In this document: piece by piece, positions 17,408 through 24,952 of the stretch
How the letters are laid out: each line of letters begins with the position of its first letter
How positions within the stretch are numbered: the stretch's first letter is position 1
Source: JBLHKW01 sp047618565
GTDB taxonomy: Bacteria > Planctomycetota > UBA1135 > GCA-002686595
Direction: 5' to 3'
Assembly (NCBI GenBank): GCA_047618565.1
Contig: JBLHKW010000037.1
Span: 1 to 36,228, forward strand
Length of the DNA stretch: 36,228 bases
The notes under the pieces: generated by a model
What the model saw: the letters and a program-made list of their open reading frames with translations, nothing else
Database searches by the model: none
Told to the model about the DNA's origin: nothing
Translations under genes and position numbers: made by a program

Positions 17408-17414
17408 TACAGAC

Positions 17415-18905
17415 GTGGAGAACAAGTTCCCGTCCGAATTGCCGGAAGCCAGCCGGATCGTCGCCGAGGGTCTGCTCGAGCTGGCCGCAACGCGGCCTGA
17501 GCTGGCGCGTGCGATGCGCGATATGCACCGATGGTTCGGACGAGAACTGGACAAGGCCGACGTCAGCGGGAACGGGCACAGTTCCAATGGGCGCACCGCC
17601 GGGAATGAGCGGCTCGGACAGAAGGTCCTGTCGATGTCCGGAGAACGGCGCGTGGTCCACCTCGTGGAAGACCATTCGGATGCCCGTCGCCAGCGCGAGA
17701 CCCAGGATGTTAATCTGGAGCGCGTGGCCGAGCGCTCGGCCTGCAAGGCGACGGCCTATGAACTAGCGGCCAAGAGCGATCCGAGTTCCGAGCGTGCGAG
17801 CGCTGTTCGCGAGAGCCTGCAGCCCTTCGCCGAGGACGTTCCCGCGGGGTTGCTCGGGGTACTGTCAGGCGAGGCGGCGATGCCCAAGGACCGTGGCCTG
17901 GCGGTGTTATCTGCCTGTTACGGCAACGTGTCCCTGGCGGCCGGAATCGTCCTTCACCTGCGCAATGCCGGTCATCTCGATGGCGCGCCTCCTACCGAGC
18001 TTTTGTACCTGCTGGCCGAGGCCCAGTCGGCGTTGCTGTGCGTGCTCGTCGGCGCAGAGGTTTATGCGGACAGCGATCAACACGACCTCTTCCTATGGCT
18101 GAAGGGGCAGACCACGCGCCACAGGATCTACGTCGATCGTCACATGCGTCTCGACGATCCGGCGGAATGCTGCGCGAGTGAGGATCTGGCCGAGCGCTTG
18201 CGCAAGCTGGACCGGACCCTTGAGCGAGAGCGCACGGTCGCCGACGAACAACAGCGCTTGCTGGGCAAGCTGCGATTCCACTGCGGCAAGGTCTGTTCCG
18301 CCGAGTCCTTCGAGGGCGCCGATTGGGAGACTCTGCTTCAGGTGGCTACCGACTGGTGTCGCGCGGGCTATTCGGTCGGCAACGCGGCCGCGGTGCTGTC
18401 ACCGCTGGAAGCCATTCTGCCCCCGGATCTGGCCTTGCCGGCAGACCTGGAGCAGCTCGTGCATGCCAGTCCCGAGTCTGGTTCTGCAGGCGAGGCGAGT
18501 GCGGCGGAGCGCTGGCGCTCGCGCGAGGACCTGTTGCAGCGCGCACGGGAGCTGCTGGCCGGCCGCACCGTTGCGCTCTTCGCCCGACGCGAGCGGGAGC
18601 CGTCCAAGGCCGCTCTGGAAGAGGAGTTTAGCCTGGCCGCACTGCACTGGATAGAACTGCACGAGGACGAGACTGTCGAGCAGGCGCTCGAGCAGGAGAT
18701 CGTGCGGCCCGAGGTCAACCTGGTTCTGATCGCGATGAGGCTTCCCGCGCCGCTCTACGACTTCTTCAAGGACCTTTGCATCAAGCACAAGAAGCCGTTC
18801 GTGCGCCTGCCCAACGGGTATGGTCCGGGGCAGGTGGCCCAGCAGGTGCTGCGCCAGATCGGGCGCCGATTGCGGCCCGTAGAGGCCGAGATCAGCCAGA
18901 GCTGA
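17415..18905 (+). CDS. Unknown protein with DUF2325-like C-terminal domain
   Basis: 496 residues from GTG. The last ~119 residues (378-496) resemble DUF2325: a Rossmann-like RTVALFARREREPSKAALEE, then NLVLIAMRLPAPLYDFFKDLCIKHKKPFVRLPNGYGPGQVAQQVL. The classical GG motif of DUF2325 is replaced by ALFARR. The rest is helical, with an acidic, charged N-terminus, a middle region containing several Cys (YVDRHMRLDDPAECCAS, FHCGKVC) and a helical stretch around LRKLDRTLERERTVADEQQRL. No signal peptide or membrane segment, so cytoplasmic. DUF2325 proteins are of unknown function. First of four same-strand genes, divergent from the FHA protease across the long spacer. Confidence 0.8.
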   Translation: MENKFPSELPEASRIVAEGLLELAATRPELARAMRDMHRWFGRELDKADVSGNGHSSNGRTAGNERLGQKVLSMSGERRVVHLVEDHSDARRQRETQDVNLERVAERSACKATAYELAAKSDPSSERASAVRESLQPFAEDVPAGLLGVLSGEAAMPKDRGLAVLSACYGNVSLAAGIVLHLRNAGHLDGAPPTELLYLLAEAQSALLCVLVGAEVYADSDQHDLFLWLKGQTTRHRIYVDRHMRLDDPAECCASEDLAERLRKLDRTLERERTVADEQQRLLGKLRFHCGKVCSAESFEGADWETLLQVATDWCRAGYSVGNAAAVLSPLEAILPPDLALPADLEQLVHASPESGSAGEASAAERWRSREDLLQRARELLAGRTVALFARREREPSKAALEEEFSLAALHWIELHEDETVEQALEQEIVRPEVNLVLIAMRLPAPLYDFFKDLCIKHKKPFVRLPNGYGPGQVAQQVLRQIGRRLRPVEAEISQS

Positions 18906-18968
18906 GTGCTGCCAGCCAGATCCTGAGGATTGGCCCATACGATTCCGGCAATTCCCCTTACTCTTGCT

Positions 18969-18993
18969 TCGGTCGGTCCCCCGTGACCGCCGA
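18969..18993. other. Bulged hairpin after the DUF2325-like gene
   Basis: TCGG-t-CGGTC pairs with GACCG-CCGA around a six-base loop, a nine-pair stem with one bulge, 64 bases after the stop codon. No T-run follows, so it is not a standard intrinsic terminator. It may be an RNA 3' structure or an attenuator before the lipoprotein gene. Confidence 0.35.
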
Positions 18994-19087
18994 ATACACC
19001 TGATGGGCGTGGCTCGCCCGGTAGATCGTCAGCTGCGCAGAGCAGAGCGCGGCGTGATGGGGTGTGAGGACGGGGACCTGGTATGGC

Positions 19088-19092
19088 AAGGG
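19088..19092 (+). promoter_or_regulatory. Ribosome binding site supporting a TTG start
   Basis: AAGGG seven bases before TTG at 19100. It favours that codon over the GTG at 19064 as the start of the lipoprotein gene. Confidence 0.45.
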
Positions 19093-19099
19093 TGGATAT

Positions 19100-19693
19100 T
19101 TGGGCAGGCAAGATCTCGTCGCGCTGAGCGTGGCACTTGGACTTTTTTCGACGGCGTGTAGCGCTCCCCGAGCGCTCGGGTCGCGCGTCTCGGCTGATGC
19201 GGCCGTCGAGCCGCAGGTCGTGTCGCAGCTGAAACTCGCCGGCCAAGTGGGCGAGCCCGACCCGGCTCCGACGCCGGAAGCGGCGCAGGCCAGCGGCGTA
19301 CCCGAAGCGCTGGCGGCGTTGCCGCTGTCTCTGGACCTCGACCTCAGCACAGCCCGCGCCGACGCCCTGGCCGATCTGGCGGTGGACTGGGCCTCGGTGG
19401 ACCGCATGAACCATGGCGCCGTCTCGGTGCACAACCTGGGATCACGCTGGGGGATGGCCATGTCGAGCGGCCAGGATCGCCTCGAGGAGTGCGAGCCGAC
19501 GCTCGCGCTCACCCAGCACCAGCCGGGCTTCTCGGACACCTTCCTTTTCGTCTCCGCGACCTACCGCCTGTCGCCCTGGGCCCATCTCATCGGGAGCGTG
19601 ACGGGGGTCCGCATCCAGGATCAAGCGCTGAGCGAGGCCGTCGACGATGCGGAGTTCAGCTCCGCCACGATCGGCGTTTATTTCCAGTTCTGA
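19100..19693 (+). CDS. Probable outer-membrane lipoprotein, unknown function
   Basis: 197 residues from the TTG at 19100; a GTG at 19064 would add 12 residues. The N-terminus MGRQDLVALSVALGLFSTAC is a lipoprotein signal with Cys20. The next ~70 residues are Ala/Pro rich and of low complexity. The second half has short beta strands (AVSVHNLGSRWGMAMSS, DTFLFVSATYRLSPWAHLIGSVTGVRI, SATIGVYFQF) and ends in Phe, as outer-membrane barrels do. It is too small for a full barrel unless it oligomerises. It resembles, in style only, the lipoprotein at 5747. Unknown role; same strand as the genes on both sides. Confidence 0.7.
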   Translation: MGRQDLVALSVALGLFSTACSAPRALGSRVSADAAVEPQVVSQLKLAGQVGEPDPAPTPEAAQASGVPEALAALPLSLDLDLSTARADALADLAVDWASVDRMNHGAVSVHNLGSRWGMAMSSGQDRLEECEPTLALTQHQPGFSDTFLFVSATYRLSPWAHLIGSVTGVRIQDQALSEAVDDAEFSSATIGVYFQF

Positions 19694-19812
19694 GGGGTTC
19701 TGGAAGCGGCCGCAAGTCTCCGCGGTCGGCTGTCGATAGGGCAAGTGACTCCTTGCTCCTCCTCCCGAATAACTGAGGCCGGCCGCTCATTCTGGCGCCA
19801 GGGCACGACAGC

Positions 19813-20631
19813 ATGAACGAGCAGATTTCCGGCTCCCGCCCCGTGAACGGCAACCCGCACCACGAGCTTGTCGCAAGCCTGCAGGCCTCTCTGGCCCAGT
19901 GCTCCGACGGTGACCGCTCTCGCTTGTTCGAGACGCGCGAGCAGCTGGGCGATCTGACCCGGCGTATCGAGGACGGGCCCTGGGGGCTGTTGAGCTCGCT
20001 GACCGACGCGCTACAGGTGATGTTCGGTCACCTGCTGCGGCGCGGAAACCTCGATGGGCCCGCGGCGATGCAGATCGCGACCGACGTGATTGCCTTCGTC
20101 GATTCGGCCCTGACCCTGGCGCCGCCGGAGGGTGGCCAGGCAGCGGACCCCAACGATGCGAGCACACTCGCCACGCGTGAGTCCCGCGAGGCGCATGGAC
20201 TCAAGCTGCGGATCACCCCCAATTCACCCGCGGGCTTGGATCGTGACGCGGCACGCTGGGCCACTTCGAACGCTGTACGGCGAACCAGGCGCGATGGCAA
20301 GAACCTGCCGCTGTCGTCCACCGCGATCCGCCGCACGATCGCGAATCCGCCGACGGAGGACTTTGGTCATGTTGCCTACCAGATGGTGAACGAGAGTCGC
20401 CTGGGCGAACTGTTGATCAAGATGGGTTGCCTGCGCACCGGGCAGCTCGATCGTGCCCTGGTCTTGCAGAAGCTCTCGCGCAAGCGACTGGGAGATGTGC
20501 TGATGGCCATGGAAGCGGTCGAGCTCGAGTCGCTGCAGGCGGCGCTCGAGATGCAGCGTCAGCAGACCCTGCGATTCGCGCACAAGCGCGTCACCGATAG
20601 CGACGGTCAGGTGCTCGGCGAGGCGTCCTGA
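19813..20631 (+). CDS. Protein with C-terminal MshEN-like (GspE N-terminal) domain
   Basis: 272 residues, cytoplasmic, no signal. The C-terminal part (about 196-254) matches the short helical module found at the N-terminus of type II secretion and type IV pilus ATPases: RLGELLIKMGCLRTGQLDRALVLQK and RLGDVLMAMEAVELESLQAALEMQ. In MshE this module, as a repeated pair, binds cyclic di-GMP. Here only one recognisable repeat is present and there is no ATPase domain. The N-terminal 120 residues are helical (LVASLQASL to VIAFVDSALTLAP) and unrecognised. ATG start with AGGG nine bases upstream. A signalling adaptor role is an inference. Confidence 0.75.
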   Translation: MNEQISGSRPVNGNPHHELVASLQASLAQCSDGDRSRLFETREQLGDLTRRIEDGPWGLLSSLTDALQVMFGHLLRRGNLDGPAAMQIATDVIAFVDSALTLAPPEGGQAADPNDASTLATRESREAHGLKLRITPNSPAGLDRDAARWATSNAVRRTRRDGKNLPLSSTAIRRTIANPPTEDFGHVAYQMVNESRLGELLIKMGCLRTGQLDRALVLQKLSRKRLGDVLMAMEAVELESLQAALEMQRQQTLRFAHKRVTDSDGQVLGEAS

Positions 20632-20662
20632 CCTGCGCAGGACGGTAGACGGGCAAAAAGCG

Positions 20663-20675
20663 GCCCAAATTGGGC
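20663..20675. promoter_or_regulatory. Palindrome between the MshEN-like and S41 genes
   Basis: GCCCAA-A-TTGGGC is a perfect 13-base palindrome, 31 bases after the upstream stop codon and 33 bases before the TTG start at 20709. An operator is as likely as a short RNA hairpin; no T-run follows. Confidence 0.35.
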
Positions 20676-20708
20676 AACGAATGTAGGTGGTGATGCGTAG
20701 GAAGGGCC

Positions 20709-21980
20709 TTGAACCTGTCCCGCAGACTGCCACGTCGCCCGACTGCTCCGGGTAGAGCTTGTTCCGGACGGCGCAGGAGGCTGTGGGCCGTCCTGTTGAG
20801 CGCGGCAGGGCTTCTCGGGCCTGCAGCTGGAGCGGCCCGTGCGAGCAGCGCGTTCGCGGCTGGCGGCGGGCCGGCAGCTCTGACGGCGCGGCCCAGCGGC
20901 CTCTTCGACGATGTCGCCAGGGTCATGCGGCGACGCTATTACGATCGCGAGTTCTGTCACGATCTGCTCCCGGGTCTGGAGCGTCGCTACCGGGCGCTGG
21001 CCGAGTCCTCGACCAGTCGAGAGCAGGAGCGCGCGGTCGTGCAGGAGTTCCTGTCCAACGTGCCCAGCAGCCACCTGGCCCTCTACTCGCGGGATACCCA
21101 CGAGCTGTTGATGGCGGAGCTCTTCTGCAATGCAGTTCCGAGCTTCGGGTGTCAGCTCAAGCGGCTGGGTGACGAGTTCTTCATCGACTGGGTGTTCGAG
21201 GGTGGACCGGCCGACCGGGCCGGTCTGCACCGCGGTGATCGCGTTGTGGAGATCGATGGCCAGGCACCGCTGGACAGTGCGCGTCTCGACTGGCGCTCCG
21301 ACGACGCTGCTCTGCCCGATCCGCCACTGCACGCGCTGCTTTGCGACGCGGGCGACGAGGTTGAGCTCCGGGTCGAGCGTGCGCCCGGTCTTCGTTCGTG
21401 TGGGCGCCTGGCTGCCGTGGCCTATTCCGGTTGTGACGCCGCGCGGGCAAGCGCTCGCGTCATCGAGGATCAGGGTCGTTTCGGGTACGTGCACCTCTGG
21501 TTCATCGCGGCCAACGAGGCGAGCGGAATGATCGGTAGCCTGCTCGACAACGAATTTGCCGAATGCGACGGCCTGCTCCTCGATCTACGTGGGCGAGGCG
21601 GCCACGCCAGCGAGATCTCGCGCCTGACGCGCCTACTCGCCGCGCAAGGCAGCTGGGGGCGTCCGGTCGTCCTGCTCACCGACGCCGGGACGCGCAGTGC
21701 CAAGGAGGTGATCGCCTACCGAATGCAGGCCTCTGGCGATGCCCTGGTGGTCGGCGAACGGACAGCCGGGGCGGTCATCCCGGCCACATTCGAACGGGTC
21801 GGCGACGATGCGGTGCTGATGTTCCCGAGCACCACGCTCGGTCGGACCACGCGCCTGCTCGAGGGCCGGGGCGTGAATCCCGATGTCGAGGTCTCGGCGC
21901 CGCTGCCATTCTCCGACGGGGCGGACCCGATCCTGGAGGCCGGGATCATCGCGTTGCAGATGTGGGTTGCGCCGCACTGA
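20709..21980 (+). CDS. Exported PDZ-containing S41 family peptidase-like protein
   Basis: 423 residues. A long arginine-rich N-region precedes a hydrophobic signal stretch (RRRRLWAVLLSAAGLLGPAAGAARA, about 21-45). A PDZ domain follows (about 145-230; FGCQLKRLGDEFFIDWVFEGGPADRAGLHRGDRVVEIDG). The S41 core has LLLDLRGRGGHASEI (289-303), TDAGTRSAKEVIAYRM with the nucleophile Ser330, VVGERTAGAV (347-356), and GVNPDVEV. CtpA-type proteases use a lysine in the later GKG; here that position lies in GERTAGA without lysine, as in the IRBP/S41B-like subgroup, so the mechanism may differ. The start is TTG, with GGAAGGG very close upstream. Five cysteines after the signal peptide suggest disulphides in the periplasm. 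Substrate unknown. Confidence 0.83.
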   Translation: MNLSRRLPRRPTAPGRACSGRRRRLWAVLLSAAGLLGPAAGAARASSAFAAGGGPAALTARPSGLFDDVARVMRRRYYDREFCHDLLPGLERRYRALAESSTSREQERAVVQEFLSNVPSSHLALYSRDTHELLMAELFCNAVPSFGCQLKRLGDEFFIDWVFEGGPADRAGLHRGDRVVEIDGQAPLDSARLDWRSDDAALPDPPLHALLCDAGDEVELRVERAPGLRSCGRLAAVAYSGCDAARASARVIEDQGRFGYVHLWFIAANEASGMIGSLLDNEFAECDGLLLDLRGRGGHASEISRLTRLLAAQGSWGRPVVLLTDAGTRSAKEVIAYRMQASGDALVVGERTAGAVIPATFERVGDDAVLMFPSTTLGRTTRLLEGRGVNPDVEVSAPLPFSDGADPILEAGIIALQMWVAPH

Positions 21981-22001
21981 GCCGGCCGGAGCGCTCGTTC
22001 C

Positions 22002-23189
22002 TCAGGAGAAGCAGTCGAGGTACTTCAGGCCGGTACCCGTGTTGAAGAGCACGATCTCGCCGTCCGAGGGGATCTCGCCCGAGGCCAGTCCTCGTTCGAG
22101 GGCAGCGACCAGCGCGCCCCCCTCGGGCGCGCAAAAAACACCCTCATTGCGTGCGATGCGCCCACACCCCGCGAGCAGTTCCTCATCCGTGACGGCGATC
22201 GCTGCGCCCTCGCTCTCGCGCAGCACACGCAGCATCCAGCGGTCCCCAATCGGGCCCGGGACACGCAGGCCGGCCGCGACAGTGTGGGGATCGGCGGGGG
22301 CCTGGGCTCGCTCGGCGCCGGAGCGGAAAGCGTCGACGACGGGCGCGCAGCCGGTCGATTGGACCGCGACCATGCGTGGCAGCGGTGCATCCGGGTCCAG
22401 CAATCCGAGCGTCCGCATCTCGTGGAAGGCCTTCCACATGCCGACCAGGCCCGTGCCACCGCCTGTCGGGTACAGGATCGTCGCGGGTGTTCTCCAGCCG
22501 AGTTGCTCGACGAGCTCGTAGCCCATGGTCTTCTTTCCCTCGACCCGATAGGGCTCCTTCAGCGTCGACAGGTCGAACCACCCGTGTTCTTCCTTCTGTT
22601 CGGCGATCCACTTGCCGCAATCGGAGATCGTGCCGTCGATCAGGGTCACGTGGGCTCCGCAGAGCTGTGCCTCGATGCGGTTTGCCATCGGCACGTCGCG
22701 CGGCATGGCGAGGTGTACGGGTAGTCCCGCGCGCGCCCCGTACGCGGCCAGTGCCCCACCTGCGTTGCCGGCCGAGGGCGTGGCGAGCGCACGCGCCCCG
22801 AGCTGAAGCGCCATGCTGACTGCAACACTCATGCCCCGGTCCTTGAATGACCCCGTGGGGTTCTGGGATTCGTCCTTCATCCAAAGGTCGACCCCCAGTT
22901 CCTTTCCAAGCCTCGGGAGCCTCAGGAGGGGGGTGGCGCCTTCGCCAAGGGACACGGCCGCCTCTCGGTTCGCCAGCGGAAGCACCTCGTGCCAGCGCCA
23001 CAGGCCCGCTGGGCGAGCGGCCGAGCCCTCCAACTCGATGCCTCCGGGTACCCGCCGCAGGGTTTCGGCTGCGGCCTCGAGGTCGTATTGCGCGATCAAG
23101 GGACTGCCGCATTCCGGGCAAAGGGTCTGCAGCTCGGTGGCGCTGGCCCGTTCCTCGCAAGCGGTGCACTCGAGGTGGGTCATGAACAT
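22002..23189 (-). CDS. thrC: Threonine synthase
   Basis: 395 residues. PLP enzyme that converts O-phosphohomoserine to threonine, the last step of threonine synthesis, in the cytoplasm. An N-terminal zinc ribbon has Cys8, Cys11, Cys24 and Cys27 (LECTAC, CPECG). The PLP lysine is Lys116 in PTGSFKDRG. Further motifs: ATPSAGNAGGALAAYGARAGLP, ILYPTGGGTGLVGMWKAF, and FCAPEGGALVAAL near the C-terminus. Of the type II (plant/archaeal-like) class by length and zinc ribbon. Start chosen at the ATG 23187-23189, with GGAGAG six bases upstream; the open frame extends further but overlaps the promoter of the divergent PilZ gene. No other threonine genes are nearby. Confidence 0.92.
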   Translation of the reverse strand: MFMTHLECTACEERASATELQTLCPECGSPLIAQYDLEAAAETLRRVPGGIELEGSAARPAGLWRWHEVLPLANREAAVSLGEGATPLLRLPRLGKELGVDLWMKDESQNPTGSFKDRGMSVAVSMALQLGARALATPSAGNAGGALAAYGARAGLPVHLAMPRDVPMANRIEAQLCGAHVTLIDGTISDCGKWIAEQKEEHGWFDLSTLKEPYRVEGKKTMGYELVEQLGWRTPATILYPTGGGTGLVGMWKAFHEMRTLGLLDPDAPLPRMVAVQSTGCAPVVDAFRSGAERAQAPADPHTVAAGLRVPGPIGDRWMLRVLRESEGAAIAVTDEELLAGCGRIARNEGVFCAPEGGALVAALERGLASGEIPSDGEIVLFNTGTGLKYLDCFS

Positions 23190-23195
23190 GGGATT

Positions 23196-23201
23196 CTCTC
23201 C
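23196..23201 (-). promoter_or_regulatory. Ribosome binding site of thrC
   Basis: GGAGAG six bases before the ATG at 23187-23189. It selects this start over the ATG two codons further in and over the longer upstream open frame. Confidence 0.6.
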
Positions 23202-23331
23202 GAAGGTGGCCGGATTGGGCCTTGAGGCACTCCCCGAAAAACCACAATCTACAGGTGCAAGGCCAGCGCTGCCCCACGCCGGCGGCCTTGGGACCGCCGA
23301 GCAACCGCTGGCACGAACCCCCATCATATCC

Positions 23332-24078
23332 ATGTTCTTCAACCGCAAGAAAAAGAAGGCCCAGGAGCTTCGGGAGCACTACCGGCGGGCGCCGGGCAAG
23401 AAGCACGCCCTGGGTCTGTCGGTCCAGGCCGCGGACGGCTCCACGGTCAAGGCGACGATCGACAACATGAGCGCCGGCGGCGTGGGGTTTCGCTTCGATT
23501 CGGATGACGCTCCGAGACTGACGATCGACACCGGCGTGATGATGACATTCGTGTCATTGGGCCCCGGTAAGCAGGTGCTCGCGCCGGGCATGGTTGTCGG
23601 CGTGCGCGGTTCAGAGGCGGAGGGCATCCTGTACGGCGTGCAGTTCACCGACGTGGCGGGACTGTTCAAGCAGCTGGACGTCTCCCTGTTGCGCTTCTTC
23701 AACCGGCGGAAAGCCATGCGCGTCCTGCCGGAGCTCGGCAAAAAACTGCCGGTCGGTGCGAGGGTGGAGCACGAGCAGGTGCGTATGACGATCAACGACC
23801 TCTCGTGGATGGGGCTAGGCTTCTCGCTCGATGTGGCGAACGCCGAGAAGTTCATGCATGTCCGCGAGTTCGAGGTGAGCTTCCAGGTCAAGAAGGACGG
23901 GCCCTTGATCGATACGCCCGTGAAGCTCGTGCATCGGACATTGACCGGAGCGAATGTGCTGTTCGGATGCACGTTTGTGAATCCGGATCAGAAGGCCGGA
24001 GACGAGCAGAGGCAGATCCTCGAGGAATACACCAAGGTGCGCGAAGAGGACATGGCGCGCTGGGACGCGGTCACCTGA
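23332..24078 (+). CDS. Tandem PilZ-type c-di-GMP receptor candidate
   Basis: 248 residues, soluble, with a lysine-rich start (MFFNRKKKKAQ). Two PilZ-like modules are seen. The first (about 14-118) has REHYRR and DNMSAGGVGF (44-53). The second (about 121-220) has the full ligand pattern RRKAMR (125-130) and NDLSWMGLGF (155-164), that is RxxxR plus D-x-S-x-x-G. In YcgR-like proteins such motifs bind cyclic di-GMP and control motility or adhesion. The first module's RxxxR lies far from its DxS motif, so it may be a degenerate YcgR-N type fold. ATG start lacks a clear ribosome binding site. Divergent from thrC; 38 bp before the RNase Z-like gene, probably co-transcribed. Confidence 0.85.
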   Translation: MFFNRKKKKAQELREHYRRAPGKKHALGLSVQAADGSTVKATIDNMSAGGVGFRFDSDDAPRLTIDTGVMMTFVSLGPGKQVLAPGMVVGVRGSEAEGILYGVQFTDVAGLFKQLDVSLLRFFNRRKAMRVLPELGKKLPVGARVEHEQVRMTINDLSWMGLGFSLDVANAEKFMHVREFEVSFQVKKDGPLIDTPVKLVHRTLTGANVLFGCTFVNPDQKAGDEQRQILEEYTKVREEDMARWDAVT

Positions 24079-24105
24079 GGTCAGTGGGCGCCGCCGCCCG
24101 CGAGT

Positions 24106-24111
24106 AGGGGG
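24106..24111 (+). promoter_or_regulatory. Ribosome binding site of the RNase Z-like gene
   Basis: AGGGGG five bases before the ATG at 24117, a strong site that confirms the start. Confidence 0.6.
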
Positions 24112-24116
24112 CTCTG

Positions 24117-24944
24117 ATGGTTGACCTTACCGGCCTGGAGATCCACGGAGTCTCGATCGGAGGCATCGAGACCTGCCTCGAGGTGCCTGAATACAAGCTG
24201 GCCTTCGATATCGGGCGCTGTCCGCCCGGAGCGCTCCTGCGCCCGACGGTGCTCTTCACGCACGCGCACATCGATCATCTGGGTGGGATCGCATCCCACG
24301 CGGCCACACGCGCGCTGCGCCACATGCCGCCGCCGACCTACATCGTGCCGCCGCACGTGGTGCCAGGCCTGGAGCAGCTGTTCGACGCGTGGCGTGGGCT
24401 GGACGGATCGGAGCTGCCACATCGCCTCGTTCCCCTGGCTCCGGGCGAATCCTGGCGCCTGGCACCGGGCCGATACGCACGCCCGTTCCAATCGATCCAT
24501 CGCTCCCGTTGCCAGGGCTACGGTATCTGGAGCGTGCGTCACAAGTTGAAGCCCGAATACGCGGGCGCTGATCCGACCGAAATCCGCGACCTTCGACAGG
24601 CGGGTACCGAGGTCACGAATGCGGTCGAGGTACCCGAGCTGGCCTTTATCGGTGACAGCCAGATCGAGGTCGTCGAGCGCGAATCGGTCGTGCGCCAGGC
24701 CCGGCGCCTGATCCTCGAGACGACCTTCGTGGACGAGCGTGTCTCGGTCGAGGAGTGCCGGTCGCGCGGCCACATTCACCTCGACGAGGTGGCCGAGCGC
24801 GCGGATCTGTTCGAGAACGAGGCCATCCTGCTGACCCATTTCTCCGCGCGCTACCGGCCAGATGAGATCCTCGAGGCCATCGATCGACGCCTGCCGGAGT
24901 CCCTGCGCAAGCGTGTGCAGGCCCTGCTTCCGACCTCCGACTGA
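24117..24944 (+). CDS. Metallo-beta-lactamase fold protein, RNase Z-like
   Basis: 275 residues. Zinc-dependent hydrolase of the metallo-beta-lactamase fold, closest in motifs to tRNase Z, which cuts the 3' trailer from tRNA precursors. Seen: THAHIDHLGG with His49, His51, Asp53 and His54; FIGDSQIE with the bridging Asp (about 194); HIHLDEVAE; and THFSARYRPDEI near the C-terminus, matching the THFSxRY of RNase Z. It is shorter than E. coli RNase BN (305) and lacks an obvious exosite arm, so another small-molecule or RNA phosphodiesterase role remains possible. Downstream of the PilZ gene in the same direction; convergent with the ABC exporter eight bases away. Confidence 0.82.
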   Translation: MVDLTGLEIHGVSIGGIETCLEVPEYKLAFDIGRCPPGALLRPTVLFTHAHIDHLGGIASHAATRALRHMPPPTYIVPPHVVPGLEQLFDAWRGLDGSELPHRLVPLAPGESWRLAPGRYARPFQSIHRSRCQGYGIWSVRHKLKPEYAGADPTEIRDLRQAGTEVTNAVEVPELAFIGDSQIEVVERESVVRQARRLILETTFVDERVSVEECRSRGHIHLDEVAERADLFENEAILLTHFSARYRPDEILEAIDRRLPESLRKRVQALLPTSD

Positions 24945-24952
24945 ACGCGCGC

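Larger units (their letters stand above)
16587..17414. other. Long divergent intergenic region, no gene seen
   Basis: 828 bp between the minus-strand FHA protease and the plus-strand DUF2325-like gene. No reading frame here has gene-like composition or family similarity, and I found no tRNA or rRNA fold. It holds a nine-G run (16750-16758), an AT-rich box around 16984-17000, a perfect hairpin GCCCGCG/CGCGGGC (17017-17023 and 17032-17038), an inverted repeat GTTAC/GTAAC (17196-17200 and 17207-17211), and a candidate promoter near 17278-17304. It could hide a small RNA or a large regulatory region; the rest shows nothing I can name. Confidence 0.6.

Noticed and set aside
23190..23348. Upstream extension of threonine synthase
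   Set aside because: Residues are not family-like, and the ATG at 23189 has an ideal ribosome binding site; the extension would also cover the divergent promoter region.
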